Assembly: GCF_023065955.2 (NCBI RefSeq)
Contig: NW_026622930.1
Span: 17,895,449-17,959,448 of the forward strand
DNA: 64,000 nucleotides
DNA from: Ursus arctos
Taxonomy: Eukaryota > Chordata > Mammalia > Carnivora > Ursidae
Direction: 5' to 3'
A program made the position numbers and the translations under genes. Shown here piece by piece: positions 24,601 to 35,130 of this stretch (the first letter of the stretch is position 1; each line of letters begins with the position of its first letter). The notes beneath the pieces are model-generated. The model was not told the origin of the DNA. It searched no databases and saw only the letters and a list, made by a program, of their open reading frames with translations.

Positions 24601-26030
24601 GTCATGTAGCTAGAATTTTTAGATATTTTTAGTTTTCCAAAGAGAAAATACAGATCCACGCTCATTCCTAATTTGTTGTAAACTTGTGCCATTTCCAACC
24701 AGTAGATACTTGGTATAGGCAAAATTACATCCCACTTTTCCTCTCCTACACCTCATCTCTCCTTAGTTTCTCCTTTTTCTTTGATCTTCTGCTGAACAGG
24801 TTTTGTTTTAACTCCTTGTTTTTATTTCTTTGTAACGCTTTCACTAAATTCACAACCCTCAAGACCCAAGAAGTTAATGTGTGGCATAGAGATTTTGTCA
24901 TATGCTCTTCTTCCTGAGTATTTAGATTGCCAAATGGGACCTGATGCCTAACCACCTGCCTGGAAAACAAGCTGGGCAGCAGTCTCATTGCAAACAAGAA
25001 GGACCAGTACCAGGATAAAAACTGATTCAAAGACTTGCAGTTTGCAGCCAAGGAGGGAGTTAAATGGTGCCCTCATGAAGAATCAGAAAATCAAGGTTTT
25101 GTGGCAGGAGACATCCTTTGTCCAATTAAAATAGTTGCAAATGTTTATAGAGAAAATTTTCCACTACTACCACTGTGGCAACACTATTAACAATTAAAAA
25201 TTGGTTGATAAAAAATAAAATTTCTTACTGGGTCGATGACTGCAATCTATATCCACCTTTTCCTTAGAAGGAAAGTATTTCATAAACTGCTTTATTGATT
25301 CTACCAAGACCAGAAGCAGATGCGCAGAGGACCCATGGCAGATAGTGTGAGCCAAGTTTCTCACCAAGAGAGAAAAAAGGGAGATAGATTGTGAACAGGA
25401 GTGATGCACAATCCCTGAAAGGCCTTTGAACATAGTCATCTAAACATGTTAGTGTACAATACAGTAAGCATTTAAGAGGGCCAAACCAGCTGACAATATT
25501 AAAGGTTCAAGAAGAAAATAAATCTGTCATTTCCTAGTAGCTAATACACCCTCAGTAAATGTTAAATTTGAATCATTTAAATAGAACATTGGCAAATGTT
25601 TCTTGAATGATAAATTATTTTATTGCATACTATTATAAAGAACTAAGCTAATTGTATTTCTAAATATTGTAACAGATTACTACAACAATTGAAAGTGATA
25701 TTCTAAACTTTCTTTTCCTTTCCTCATGACTTTCTGTCAAATCAATAAATTCTACTTTAAAATAATCTTTTTAAAAAATTATTTTCTATTCATTTGAGTG
25801 TGCCAATAGTATTAAAAAATACAACTAAAGTTTAGAATATCTTTTCATATAACAAAAGGTATAAAGTCAAGAACAAGGGCAACTTACAAGTGACATTAAA
25901 TAGAATAAAAAAGAAATAATGGCAAATGAAATTATATTGGCCTTGGATTAATGTTTAACAAGAGGAAATTAATTTTATTTCTCAAATACAGTTATAATTC
26001 TATTTAAATCCTGTGTGATTATCAAAAAGT
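21606..26030. other. Long unassigned non-coding stretch
   Basis: About 4.4 kb with no SINE, no recognisable L1 and no gene. It includes an AT dinucleotide run at 22439-22460. The 104-codon frame at 23407-23721, the 101-codon minus frame at 24746-25051 and other short frames have no domain I recognise. A weak L2 3'-like piece may lie near 22165-22260. Confidence 0.45.
22439..22460. repeat. Short (AT)n microsatellite
   Basis: An acatatatatatatatatag run, with looser AT-rich flanks. Confidence 0.85.
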
Positions 26031-26034
26031 GGTT

Positions 26035-26260
26035 CCAGTATGGCTGGAACATAGAAAGTAAAAAAACAGAATTGCATTACATTGAATTTGAAAGGCATAC
26101 ATTAAGTGGGGTCACGTAAATTAAGTTGTCTTTTTTAGAATGTATCTCAAGGACAGTGGGAAGATATTGGAACATTTGACATGATCAGATTTGCATTTTT
26201 AGAAGGTTTATCTTCAACAGTGTGAAGAATGGATTGGATGAAGGCAATGCTGAAGGCAAT
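26035..26260 (-). mobile_element. L2 LINE fragment, antisense
   Basis: Shows the antisense L2 coding-region signature: gacatgatcagatttgcatt, then agaaggtttatcttcaacag, tgtgaagaatggattgga. The 5'-inverted L1 at 26354 lies just downstream. Diverged. Confidence 0.6.
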
Positions 26261-26353
26261 CATTTCAAAATCACATGCTGTTTGTCAACAAGTAAAATGT
26301 TCTTAGCATAGAGTAAGATGTGTTGGAAGATCTGAACAGACTTGCTAAATACT

Positions 26354-28141
26354 GATTGGGATGGCATTGAAAGTGTAGATTGCTCTGGGCAGCATAGACA
26401 TTTTAATGTTTATTCTTCCAATCCATGAGCATGGAATGTTTTTCCATCTTTTTGTGTCTTCTTCAATTTCTTTCATAAGTGTTCTGTAGTTTCTAGAGTA
26501 TAGATCCTTCACCTCTTTGGTTAGGTTTATTCCAAGATCAAATAACAATGGCGTTTTTCAAAGAGCTGGAACAAACAATCCTAAAATTTGTATGGAACCA
26601 GAAAAGACCCTGAATCTCCAAGGAAATGTCAAAAAAGAAAAACAAAGCTGGGGTCATCATGTTGCCTAATTTCAATCTATATTACAAAGCTGTGATCATC
26701 AAGACAGCCTGGTACTGGCACAAAAACAGACACATAGATCAATGGAACAAAATAGAGAGCCCACATATAGACCCTCAACTCTGTGGTCAATTAATCTTCA
26801 ACAAAGCAGGAAAAAAAATCCAAAGGAAAAAAGACAGTCTCTTCAATAAATGGTGCTGGGAAAATTGGACAGCTATATACAGAAAAATGAAACTCCACCA
26901 TTTTTTTATACCATACACAAAGATAAACTCTGAAGGGATGAAAGACCTCAGTGTGAGACAGGAATCCATCAAAAACCCAGAGGACAACATAGGCAGTAAC
27001 TTCTTCGATAAGGCCACAGCAACTTCTTTCAAGACACATCCCCAAAAGCAAGGGAAACAAAAGCAAAAATGAACTTTTCGGACTTCATCAAGATAAAAAG
27101 CTTCTGTACAGCAAAGGAAACAGTCAACAAAACAAAGAGACTGCCTATGGAATGGGAGAAGATATTTACAAATGACATTTCAGATAAAGGACTGGTATCG
27201 AGGATCTATAAAGAACTTCTCAAACTCAACACCCAAAAAACAGATAATCAAGTCAAAAAATGTGCAGAAGACATGAACAGACACTTCTCCAAAGAAGACA
27301 TACAAATGGCTAACAGACAGATGAAAAAATGTTCAACATCATTAGGCATCTAGGAAATTTAAATCAAAACCACATTGAGATGCCACCTTACACCAGTTAG
27401 AATGGCAAAAATTAATAAGGCAGAAAACAACATATGTTGGAGAGGATGTGGAGAAAGGGAAAACCTCTTACATTGTTGGTGGGAATGCAAGTTGGTACAG
27501 CCACTTTGGAAAACATGGAGGTTCCTCAAAAAGTTAAAAATAGAGCTACCTTATGACCCAGCAATCGCACTACTGGGTATTTACCACAAAGATACAGATA
27601 TAGTGAAAAGAAGGGGCACATGCACCCCAATGTTCATAGCAGCAATGTCCACAATAGCCAAACTGTAGAAGGAGCAAAGATGCCCTTCAACAGACGAATG
27701 GATAAAGAAGATGTGGTCCATATATACAAGGGGATATTACTCAACCATCAGAAAGGATGCATACCTACCATTTGCATTGACATGGATGGAACTGGAGGGG
27801 ATTATGCTAAGTGAAATAAGTCAAGCAGAGAAAGACAATTACCATATGGTTTCACTTATATGTGGAACATAAGGAATAGCATGGAGGACATTAGGAGAAG
27901 AAGGGAAAAATGGAGGGGGGAAATCGGAGGGAGAGACAAACCAGGGACTATGGACTCTGGGAAACAAACTGAGGGTTTCGGCGGGAGGAGGGGGGGTGTT
28001 AGCATGGTGATGGGTATTAAGGAGAGCATGTATTACAATAAGCACTGGGTGTTATATGCAAGCAATGAATCGTGGAACACTACCTCAAAAACTAATGAAG
28101 TACTGTATGGTAACTAACATAATAAAAAAATTTTTTTAAAA
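26354..28141 (+). mobile_element. 5'-truncated L1 with 5' inversion
   Basis: A single L1 insertion bounded by a 17-bp direct repeat agacttgctaaatactg at 26338-26354 and 28142-28158. From about 26355 to 26547 the L1 is reversed: the minus strand there encodes an ORF2 segment (including [15 protein letters not shown] and CSWIGRIN). From about 26548 on it is in sense ([47 protein letters not shown]), followed by a 3' UTR. The two halves abut at almost the same point in ORF2, as expected from twin-priming during reverse transcription. ORF2 is broken by stops (first at about 26611) and frameshifts. It is dead and older than the nested L1 at 45942. Confidence 0.93.
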
Positions 28142-28158
28142 AGACTTGCTAAATACTG

Positions 28159-28914
28159 TTAAAAGAAAACTTCACCGATACATAAATTTCAGATCTAGTT
28201 GGCTTTATTTAATGACTGAAGAACTGGGAGCTCCAAAGTGTTGTATGAAGAGGGTTTTATAGACCAAAATGAGTAGGAGCAAGGAAGCTATGCTGGGTAA
28301 ACACTAGTTATAATGGAGTTACTTTCCTTATATGGGGTAGAGAGAAGTTTTGGAGCTAGGTTATGAAAAACTAAAGCTAAGCAGGTACATTTTTTGGTAA
28401 AGATTTTATTTATTTGAGAGAGAGAGCATGAGCAGGGGGAAGGCAGAGAGAGAGGGAGAAGCAGACTCCTGGCTGAGCAGGGAACCCTAGGCGGGGCTGG
28501 GGGATCAGGACCTGAGTCCAAGGCAGCTGCTTAACTGAGCCACCCAGGCACCCCGAGCAGGCATATTTTGATTGGCTGATTGTAGGCTTTGATTTCCTAA
28601 TCTTGAAGCATTTACAGGCTTAGGTTTTGGTTTACTTACATAGGCTGCTAGGGTATTAGAACCACCTGAGTCTATTGACTTCCTTGTTTAACTAATATAA
28701 CGGTTTTTAGAAAAATTTGCTAATCGTTGGATATGTAGGTAAGTGAGAAAGTGTATCCAAAATCACTCTCAGGCCTCTGGTTTGTTGACATGGCCATACT
28801 GATAATCTGATTTCCTAAGACAGAGGACAATGGCAGATGAGGTTTTTATGCATATTAATGAAAAGCTGAGCTTTACATGTGTTTTGTTTGAAGTTGTTTA
28901 AAATAAAAGAGTTA
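28159..28914 (-). other. Unassigned segment, possibly a decayed LTR, split by a SINE
   Basis: The flanks of the SINE at 28395 read as one continuous non-coding sequence. The phrasing (agggttttatagaccaaaat, then tgggtaaacactagttataa) reminds me of a carnivore endogenous-retrovirus LTR, but I cannot name a family and see no clear TG/CA ends. Orientation is uncertain. Confidence 0.25.
28395..28554 (-). mobile_element. Can-SINE, antisense
   Basis: Carries aaagattttatttatttgag, the gaagcagactcctggctgag body, and ends in actgagccacccaggcaccc. The flanking repeat gcaggtacatttt / gcaggcatatttt is an imperfect TSD. Confidence 0.93.
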
Positions 28915-29050
28915 ATTAAGCAGTTGGATATAAAATTATAGAACTCAAGATAGATACAGAGTAAAGACATGGATTTGGAAGGCAGATATGAAATAATACC
29001 AAGACCATGGAGGACATCTCCTGGGAGAAAGGGCAGCTTGATAAGAGATA
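28915..29050 (-). mobile_element. L2 LINE fragment, antisense
   Basis: Begins with aagcagttggatataaaatt, then agaactcaagatagatacag, and continues to catggaggacatctcctggg. This follows the antisense L2 coding region. Diverged; edges approximate. Confidence 0.55.
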
Positions 29051-29209
29051 AACATAAGACATAATCTCGAAGATTTCTACCATTTACTATTACATAAACC
29101 ATGTTTTCCCTTTGGGAAGAAATGATTATGAAGCAGTGGAAAAACCTCTAGAACAGAAAACAGCATTCCAGAATCATGATCGCATTTCTTTATTGCTGTT
29201 AACTTTCAC

Positions 29210-29460
29210 AGAAACTTGGCTAATTGGTTAATTATTCTGGGTGTTTATTTCATTATTTGTAAAATGAAAATTAAACTACATCAGTGCTTTTGACTAGAGT
29301 CATTCTTTTGAAAAGGCAGATTATTGGGACCATTCTGATGAACTGAATTATAATCTTTGAAAGAAAGGTCCAGGAATCTGTAGTTTTGTGAAGTACCCTG
29401 AGTGGGAACATGTGTACTGTCCAGATCCTCTCAAGTTGAAAGTTCTGTGATTCTATGAGA
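29210..29460 (+). mobile_element. Possible MIR-like fragment
   Basis: Contains ttcattatttgtaaaatgaa near 29250 and gaaagttctgtgattctatg near 29438, both characteristic of MIR-type 3' regions. The roughly 130 bp between them may be a separate inserted repeat. Weak call. Confidence 0.35.
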
Positions 29461-30664
29461 ATATGCAGAAAGTCATGGGCAGTATAACATAAAGGAAACA
29501 ATAGAGATGGTAAATTCATTCCAAAGAACAGATTTTAATTTGGGGCTAATTTAAACATCTTTTCTTCTTCTTTTGTTCAAATAGAATGCTTCACCTTTAG
29601 ATTTGCATCAAAACTTGAAACCATATGTCTTAAAGCTGAATGGCTTTAGTGTCTTAATGTTGTGCCCCCTGTGGGAACTAAACTTATAATTGGTGACTGA
29701 CTGGCTGACTGAAATCCTTGATTATAGGAATTTTCTCTATAGCATATTTACTAGTTAAGTTTCATGAATTTTATTTTATTTTGCTTTTCTTAGAATGTTT
29801 TCTTAATAGGATATATTTATTACCAGTTTATCCAAAATAAAATTAAATTTTAGCTCCTTACCATGTTCAGCCAAATAATCCTTAAGAGCAAGCAATGAGT
29901 GGAGATTCAAAACAAGAACAAAATAAACCATTATTATGGGTTTGGAAAGTTAATTAGAGCACAAATTAGTAATGGTTCCTATAATGATGGCCAAATGTTC
30001 AATTGTTCCCAGAAGTCAAAGAAGCCAATTCTAATGTGAATTTCCCAGTTTCCTTAGGGTTAAATTGTCAGATATAGCAAAGTAATGTAGTATTAGTGTG
30101 CAGAATAGGACCAATGTACCAAGGAACACCAACTTCAGCGACCTCCAGACAGAAGCATAAAAACATGGTGATTTCATGTGGGACAACTCTGGGCCAATAA
30201 GGATTATTTTTGGCATATTGAATTAAGAGCATTTGATAAAATAGGTAAATTTAAATCTTTAATGATAACTGAGGGAATTAGAGTTACTACAAGATTTCCA
30301 GACTCAGACACATTTAGATTACATAGCTTAAAATCTCTGGGTGGCCGATATTCCTTATCAAGAGCATTTGATTTAAAATAAATACTTATTGGAATTTCTT
30401 TGTGTGTCAATGCAGAAAAAAATTATTTAACCTTTCTAAGTTGCCTGTGGGCCCAGTGCAAAAGCATATCATCTATGCCTGATTTGGGGCTATTTATATA
30501 TTTGAATGCATTTCACTCATCCATGTAGACAATTCCATAAACAATAGGCAAAATATACAAGCTGGAATTGTGGAACTTTGTATTAAATGATTCTTTGAAG
30601 CAGCAGCTGCCCTTCTAATAAAGAACTTTGGCTTTTTTTTTTCTTTTAATAGTCCGTAGCTATT
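29461..30664. other. Unassigned AT-rich DNA
   Basis: No recognised repeat or gene. Overlapping opposite-strand frames at 30031-30410 have no domain. Confidence 0.45.
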
Positions 30665-30770
30665 TTTTATTAATTCATTCAACAGATACATACTGAGGGC
30701 CAACTATATGTCAAGCAGTGAGAATAGCAAGGAAAAGACATTTTTACATCCTTTATGAAGTTTATGAAAT
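30665..30770 (-). mobile_element. L2 LINE 3'-end fragment, antisense
   Basis: Shows aattcattcaacagatacat actgagggccaactatatgt, then gcaagcagtgagaatagc-type text, the reverse complement of an L2 3' end. Ancient. Confidence 0.65.
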
Positions 30771-30829
30771 TAAGGCCAAGGTATTCCTATTATACCACAT
30801 TGAAAGTAAATGCTAAGACTTCATGTTTC

Positions 30830-31913
30830 AGCCATGCTAGAATCATTATTATTGAACTAACTCATATTCCATTAATAACTAAAAAACTAGACAAGATTTT
30901 CAGGCATTGGACAACAAGCAGAACAGAACTATGATACCTGGAAGGAGGAAAACAAAGATTGTGATATCTACAGTCACCTTGAGTTTCTGCCTAGAAGCAC
31001 TTCTCAGACTATAATAAAGGGAAAGAAATCTCAAGTAGAATATATTAGCCATGCTTACAAAGATTGGAGGTTAGAGAAGCAGAGGTGGCTAGAATTTACA
31101 GACCTAACTACTGAAGAAGATGGAGCTTCAGAAATCTGTATAGTAGTTTCCTTGAGTGGCTATACACAGAAGAGTGCAGAGGTGGCGGGGGGGGGGGGAG
31201 CTAGATATTCCAAGAGTTCACACAGAGTTAGGAAAATTTTTGATTTACATTTAGCAAGAATAGCAAGACCTTGCTGATCCATAAGAGCTATTAGTAGAGA
31301 TCTCCAAAGATCACCCTTTAAAAAAGAGCAATTCATATCTAAAGTAAGTGCTACTTAATGCCACTATAACTAGGCTTAATAATAAATCTTGAAAGGATCA
31401 TGTTGATCAACAAGAAGCATAAAGACTTTATAAACAGACTTCAACTCTTTATAAAAGCAAACATAAAAATTCAAACACAACAATGTAACATTCACAATAC
31501 CCTTTTTTCCAAAGAAATTATGACAAATGAAGAAGCAGCAAATTGTAACCACAACTGAAAGAAAAATCCATTGATTGAAACAGACCCAGACATGACAGAG
31601 ATGATGAAATTAGCAAAAAAAATAAAAATATATTATAAATATTACAAATATTATCAAAGATTTAAAGGAAAATATGCACATAAGAAAAGAGAAATAAAAG
31701 ATATGAAAAAGAATCAAATGAAACTTTCAGAGAGAAAAAAGTCAAATCTGAAAGGGATTAATGGAATGTTGAGAAATATTCTAAGTGAAGCACAGAGAGA
31801 GACATATTGAAACCTAGTGAACATCCCAGTGCATCTCTGGTACAAAATCATGGAGTGTAACCTACAGGTAATTGGAGTTGCAGAAGGAGAGAAGATTGAG
31901 GGAGGACATAAAA

Positions 31914-31969
<56 letters not shown>

Positions 31970-32272
31970 TTATATTTATATATATTTATATAGAGAGAGA
32001 GCGAGAGGGAGAGAGAGAGAGAGAGAAAGAAATAATGGCTGAAAGTTTTCCAGTTTGATATAAAGTATAAACTTACTTGATCAAAAAAAGTTTAATAAAC
32101 ACCAGGCAGGATACACACACATAGAAAACACTCAAAATATCAAAATCAAATTGTTGAAAACCATTGTTAAAAACAGAATCTTCAAAGTGGTGGGGGGAAA
32201 AAAGATACATTACATAAAGAAAAGCAGAGCAACTTTTACCAGAAGCTATGTAAAACAGACAAAACTTCTTTA
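30830..32272 (+). mobile_element. Old L1/HAL1-like 5' and ORF1 region, sense
   Basis: A-rich sense text ends in typical ORF1-type phrases: ggtaattggagttgcagaag, gaaataatggctgaaagttt, accaggcaggatacacacac, aaatcaaattgttgaaaacc and ggaaaaaagatacattacat. The upstream part has no clear match beyond A-richness, so the left edge is soft. HAL1 elements keep only ORF1, and that could be what this is. It is interrupted by a TA/GA microsatellite at 31918-32030. No intact frame. Confidence 0.6.
31918..32030. repeat. Compound (TA)n-(TTTATA)n-(GA)n microsatellite
   Basis: About 49 bp of pure TA, then tttatatata units, then gagaga runs with a few substitutions. It sits inside the HAL1/L1-like sequence. 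Confidence 0.95.
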
Positions 32273-32274
32273 AG

Positions 32275-32560
32275 TTGCTAAAAAAAATTTTGTTGCCTAT
32301 GATTTTGGTGTTAAATCCAAGAAGTGATTGCCAAGTTTTTCACATTTTCCCCCTATGTTTTCTTCTAGTATTTTTAGTGTTATGTCTTATGTACATCTTT
32401 AATTCATTTAGAGTTGATTTTTTTGTATGGTACAAGAGTCCAATTTACTGCTTTGTCATGTTTTCCCAGTATCATTTATTGAATAGACTATCCTTTCCCC
32501 ATTTGTATTCTTGACACCCTTGTCAAAGATTATTTGACTCTACGTACATGGATTTATGAC
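32275..32560 (-). mobile_element. Old L1 ORF2 fragment, antisense
   Basis: Plus-strand text atttagagttgatttttttg, gtatcatttattgaatagac and ccttgtcaaagattatttga is the reverse complement of the old L1 ORF2. It lies opposite to the flanking sense L1 pieces, so it is a separate insertion or a rearranged part. Confidence 0.7.
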
Positions 32561-32768
32561 TTTATAATATATGTAGAAGTCAAATGAATGATAATAACAC
32601 ATAAAGGTCTACTGTGAAATTTCTATATTAAACACAAAGTGGTGTATAGTGTTATTTAAATATAGAATCTGGTAAGTTAAAGATGTCTATAGTAAACCCT
32701 AGATCTACTGAAATGTAAAACAAAGAGATAGATATAACAATAAATTGTGAAAATAAAATGAACATCAA
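32561..32768. other. Unassigned A-rich DNA between L1 pieces
   Basis: Probably part of the same decayed sense L1 as 30830-32272, but too diverged to say. Confidence 0.35.
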
Positions 32769-32786
32769 AAAGTATTAATTCATTTT

Positions 32787-32978
32787 GGGGCACCTGGGTA
32801 GCACAGTCAGGTAAAGCATCCAAGTCTTGGTTTCTGCTCAGGTCATGATCTTGGGGTCATGGGATTGGGCCATGACGGGCTCCACACTTAGCATGGAGTC
32901 TGCTTATCCCTCTTCTTCTGCTCTTCTCCCCACTTGAGCACATGCTCTCCTCTCTCTCAAATAAATAAAATATTTTTA
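32787..32978 (+). mobile_element. Can-SINE
   Basis: Head ggggcacctgggtagcacag, body with tctgctcaggtcatgatctt, and tail ctcaaataaataaaat. The flanking direct repeat is long but imperfect (aaagtattaattcatttt at 32769-32786 and aaatattaatttatttt at about 32980-32996). This is an older, more diverged copy. Confidence 0.93.
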
Positions 32979-33239
32979 AAATATTAATTTATTTTAAAAT
33001 GTATTATAAGAGGAAAGAAAGAACAAAGGTCAGATAAGATGAATAAGAAATACATAACAAAAAAGTAGGCATTAAATGGAAATGAAGAGAACAAAGGAAT
33101 AAAAAGGCAGAGATTGTTACACTATGGAGGAAAATAAGAAAGACACAATTAAAAAGATGCAATAAACAAACTCTAAATAAAGAGACAGATCAGTAAAAAA
33201 TGAAAAGATGGAAAAAGATTCAGCAGATATCCATTGATA

Positions 33240-33875
33240 CGTGAAAGGAAATAAAATTATGGCAATAGCCATCCAATTAAAAATTACTCAGTAATTAAAG
33301 GCATAAATTAGGGATACATGTAAAAATTGGATAAACCTAAGAAATATTAATTTGAGTGAAAAAAAGCCAGATAGAAAAGAGTACCTGTATTATTTTTGAA
33401 AAATTCCACACTAGGCAAAACTATACTAGAGTGCAGAAAGGATATCAGGCTTTTCTAGGACTAGGAGGTGAGTGTGTGCTTGTCTGTGTGGTAGATTATA
33501 GAGGGGTAGATTGCAAAGGAACGTGAGAGAACTTTTCATGGTCATGGACATTTTCTATTTCTTAATTCTGGTGATTACGTAGATGTATGTATTTATGAAG
33601 TTAATGAATTTTACTTCTAAAATAGATGCATTTTGGGTGCCTGGGTGGCTCAGTCAGTTAAGCGTCTGCCTTCGGCTCAGGTCATGATCCTAAGGTCCTA
33701 GAATCAAGTTGCAGAGCAGGGAGTCTGCTTCTCCCTCTGCCTCTCCCCCAACTTGTTCTCTCAAACTCTCTCTCTAACTCTCTCAATCTCTCTCTCACTC
33801 TCTCAAATAAATAAAACCTCTAAAATAGATGCATTTTATTATATGTAAATTATACCTCAATAAATTGTTTGTATT
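33240..33875 (+). mobile_element. Old L1 (L1M class) 3' end, sense
   Basis: Contains gtaaaaattggataaaccta, aagccagatagaaaagagta, then aattctggtgattacgtaga and, after the SINE, gcattttattatatgtaaat tatacctcaataaa, the characteristic L1M 3' terminus. Split by the SINE at 33635. Confidence 0.75.
33635..33818 (+). mobile_element. Can-SINE with perfect 19-bp TSD
   Basis: Head gggtgcctgggtggctcagt, body with cttcggctcaggtcatgatc, a degenerate CT-rich region, then caaataaataaaac. Both sides carry tctaaaatagatgcatttt (33616-33634 and 33819-33837), a perfect TSD. Confidence 0.97.
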
Positions 33876-33879
33876 TATT

Positions 33880-34240
33880 CATTTATTTCACCTTTTGACC
33901 ACTTTCTTCCATGTCTCCCACACCTCACTTCTGCCTTTGGCAACCACTAATCTGTTCTGTGAGCTTCTTTTGTTTTGTTTTTGTTTTTGTTTTATAAGAT
34001 TCTGTGTATAAGAGAGATCATTTGGTATTTGTCTTTCTCTGTCTTATTTCACTTATAGCACAATGCCCTTGAGGTCCAACCATGTTGTTTAAAATGGCAA
34101 GATTTTATTCTTTTTTATGGCTGAATAATATTCCATTATATATGCATGCCACATTTTCTTTATTCATTGATCAGTCAGTGGACATTTAGGTTGTTTCCAT
34201 ATCTTGGCTATTGTAAATAGTGATACAGTGAACATGGGGA
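33880..34240 (-). mobile_element. Old L1 3' part, antisense
   Basis: Plus-strand text tggcaaccactaatctgttc, atggctgaataatattccat and gtggacatttaggttgtttc is the reverse complement of an L1 3' region. It faces the sense L1 3' end just upstream, giving a tail-to-tail pair. Confidence 0.8.
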
Positions 34241-34914
34241 CTGCCCAAAGCAACATTAACATAACACCATTCATACCAACAACATACTCTTTCCCTCAGT
34301 CTCCCTCCAAATTTGGGCTACTTTACTGGCATTAATTTCAGATTATTATAAGTTTTCTGTTTGCACTTTTTATCCTATTTCATTAATATTTAACACTTAC
34401 ACAATTCCACACACTATGTTTACTTATGCATTTTTAACTGTATATGTTTTAAGGTTTATTGTTTACACTATTTTCTGTCCACTTCATTTTCATTTAAAAT
34501 AGAGGTTTCTGTCATAATTTCGTTTATTACATATTTTTAGCACTTTCCTCAAATAGATGAATTGGTTGATATAGTAACTTTTAGACCATATTAAATTTTC
34601 TCATCCTGAACAGATGAATGTATTAGTTGGTAATAGAATTCTATGTTACAGTCATTTCATCTCAGTAGTATGTTGGTGTTTTTCTGCCATTTTATAACAT
34701 CTAGTATTAAAGATGGATAGTGTGATGCTAGTATTATTTGCTTTCTCTTTAAGCTTTTTCTTTACCCTGGAAAACTTGTTTTAAAAAATCACTTTATCCA
34801 GGCAATTCAGAGTTTTTACCAAGAGCTTTGTCTTTTCATCTGAAAGTGGAAGAGAATTGCTTCTTAAGAATGAGTGTATAGTTTTTGAGAAGCAAAAAAA
34901 ATTGCATTTTGTTC
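34241..34914. other. Unassigned AT-rich DNA, possibly decayed L1
   Basis: T-rich text without a firm match. It could be a continuation of an antisense old L1. Confidence 0.35.
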
Positions 34915-34929
34915 AAAATGTGGAGAGTA

Positions 34930-35115
34930 GGGGCACCTGGGCGGCTCAGTCGGTTTGGTGTCCAACTCTCGATTTCCACTCAGGTTGTGGTCTTGGGGAT
35001 TGTGGGATTGTGCCCCACATGGGGCTCTGCACTGGGTGGGGAGTTCCCTTGAGATTCTCTCTCTGCCCCTCTCTCTGCTCTCCCTAAAATAAATAAACAA
35101 ATAAATCTTTTTAAA
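34930..35115 (+). mobile_element. Can-SINE with perfect 15-bp TSD
   Basis: Head ggggcacctgggcggctcag, with a tccaactctcgatttccact variant of the body and a cttgagattctctctctgcc segment. This body type is an older SINEC class than the copies at 20098 or 42432. TSD aaaatgtggagagta at 34915-34929 and 35116-35130. Confidence 0.95.
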
Positions 35116-35130
35116 AAAATGTGGAGAGTA

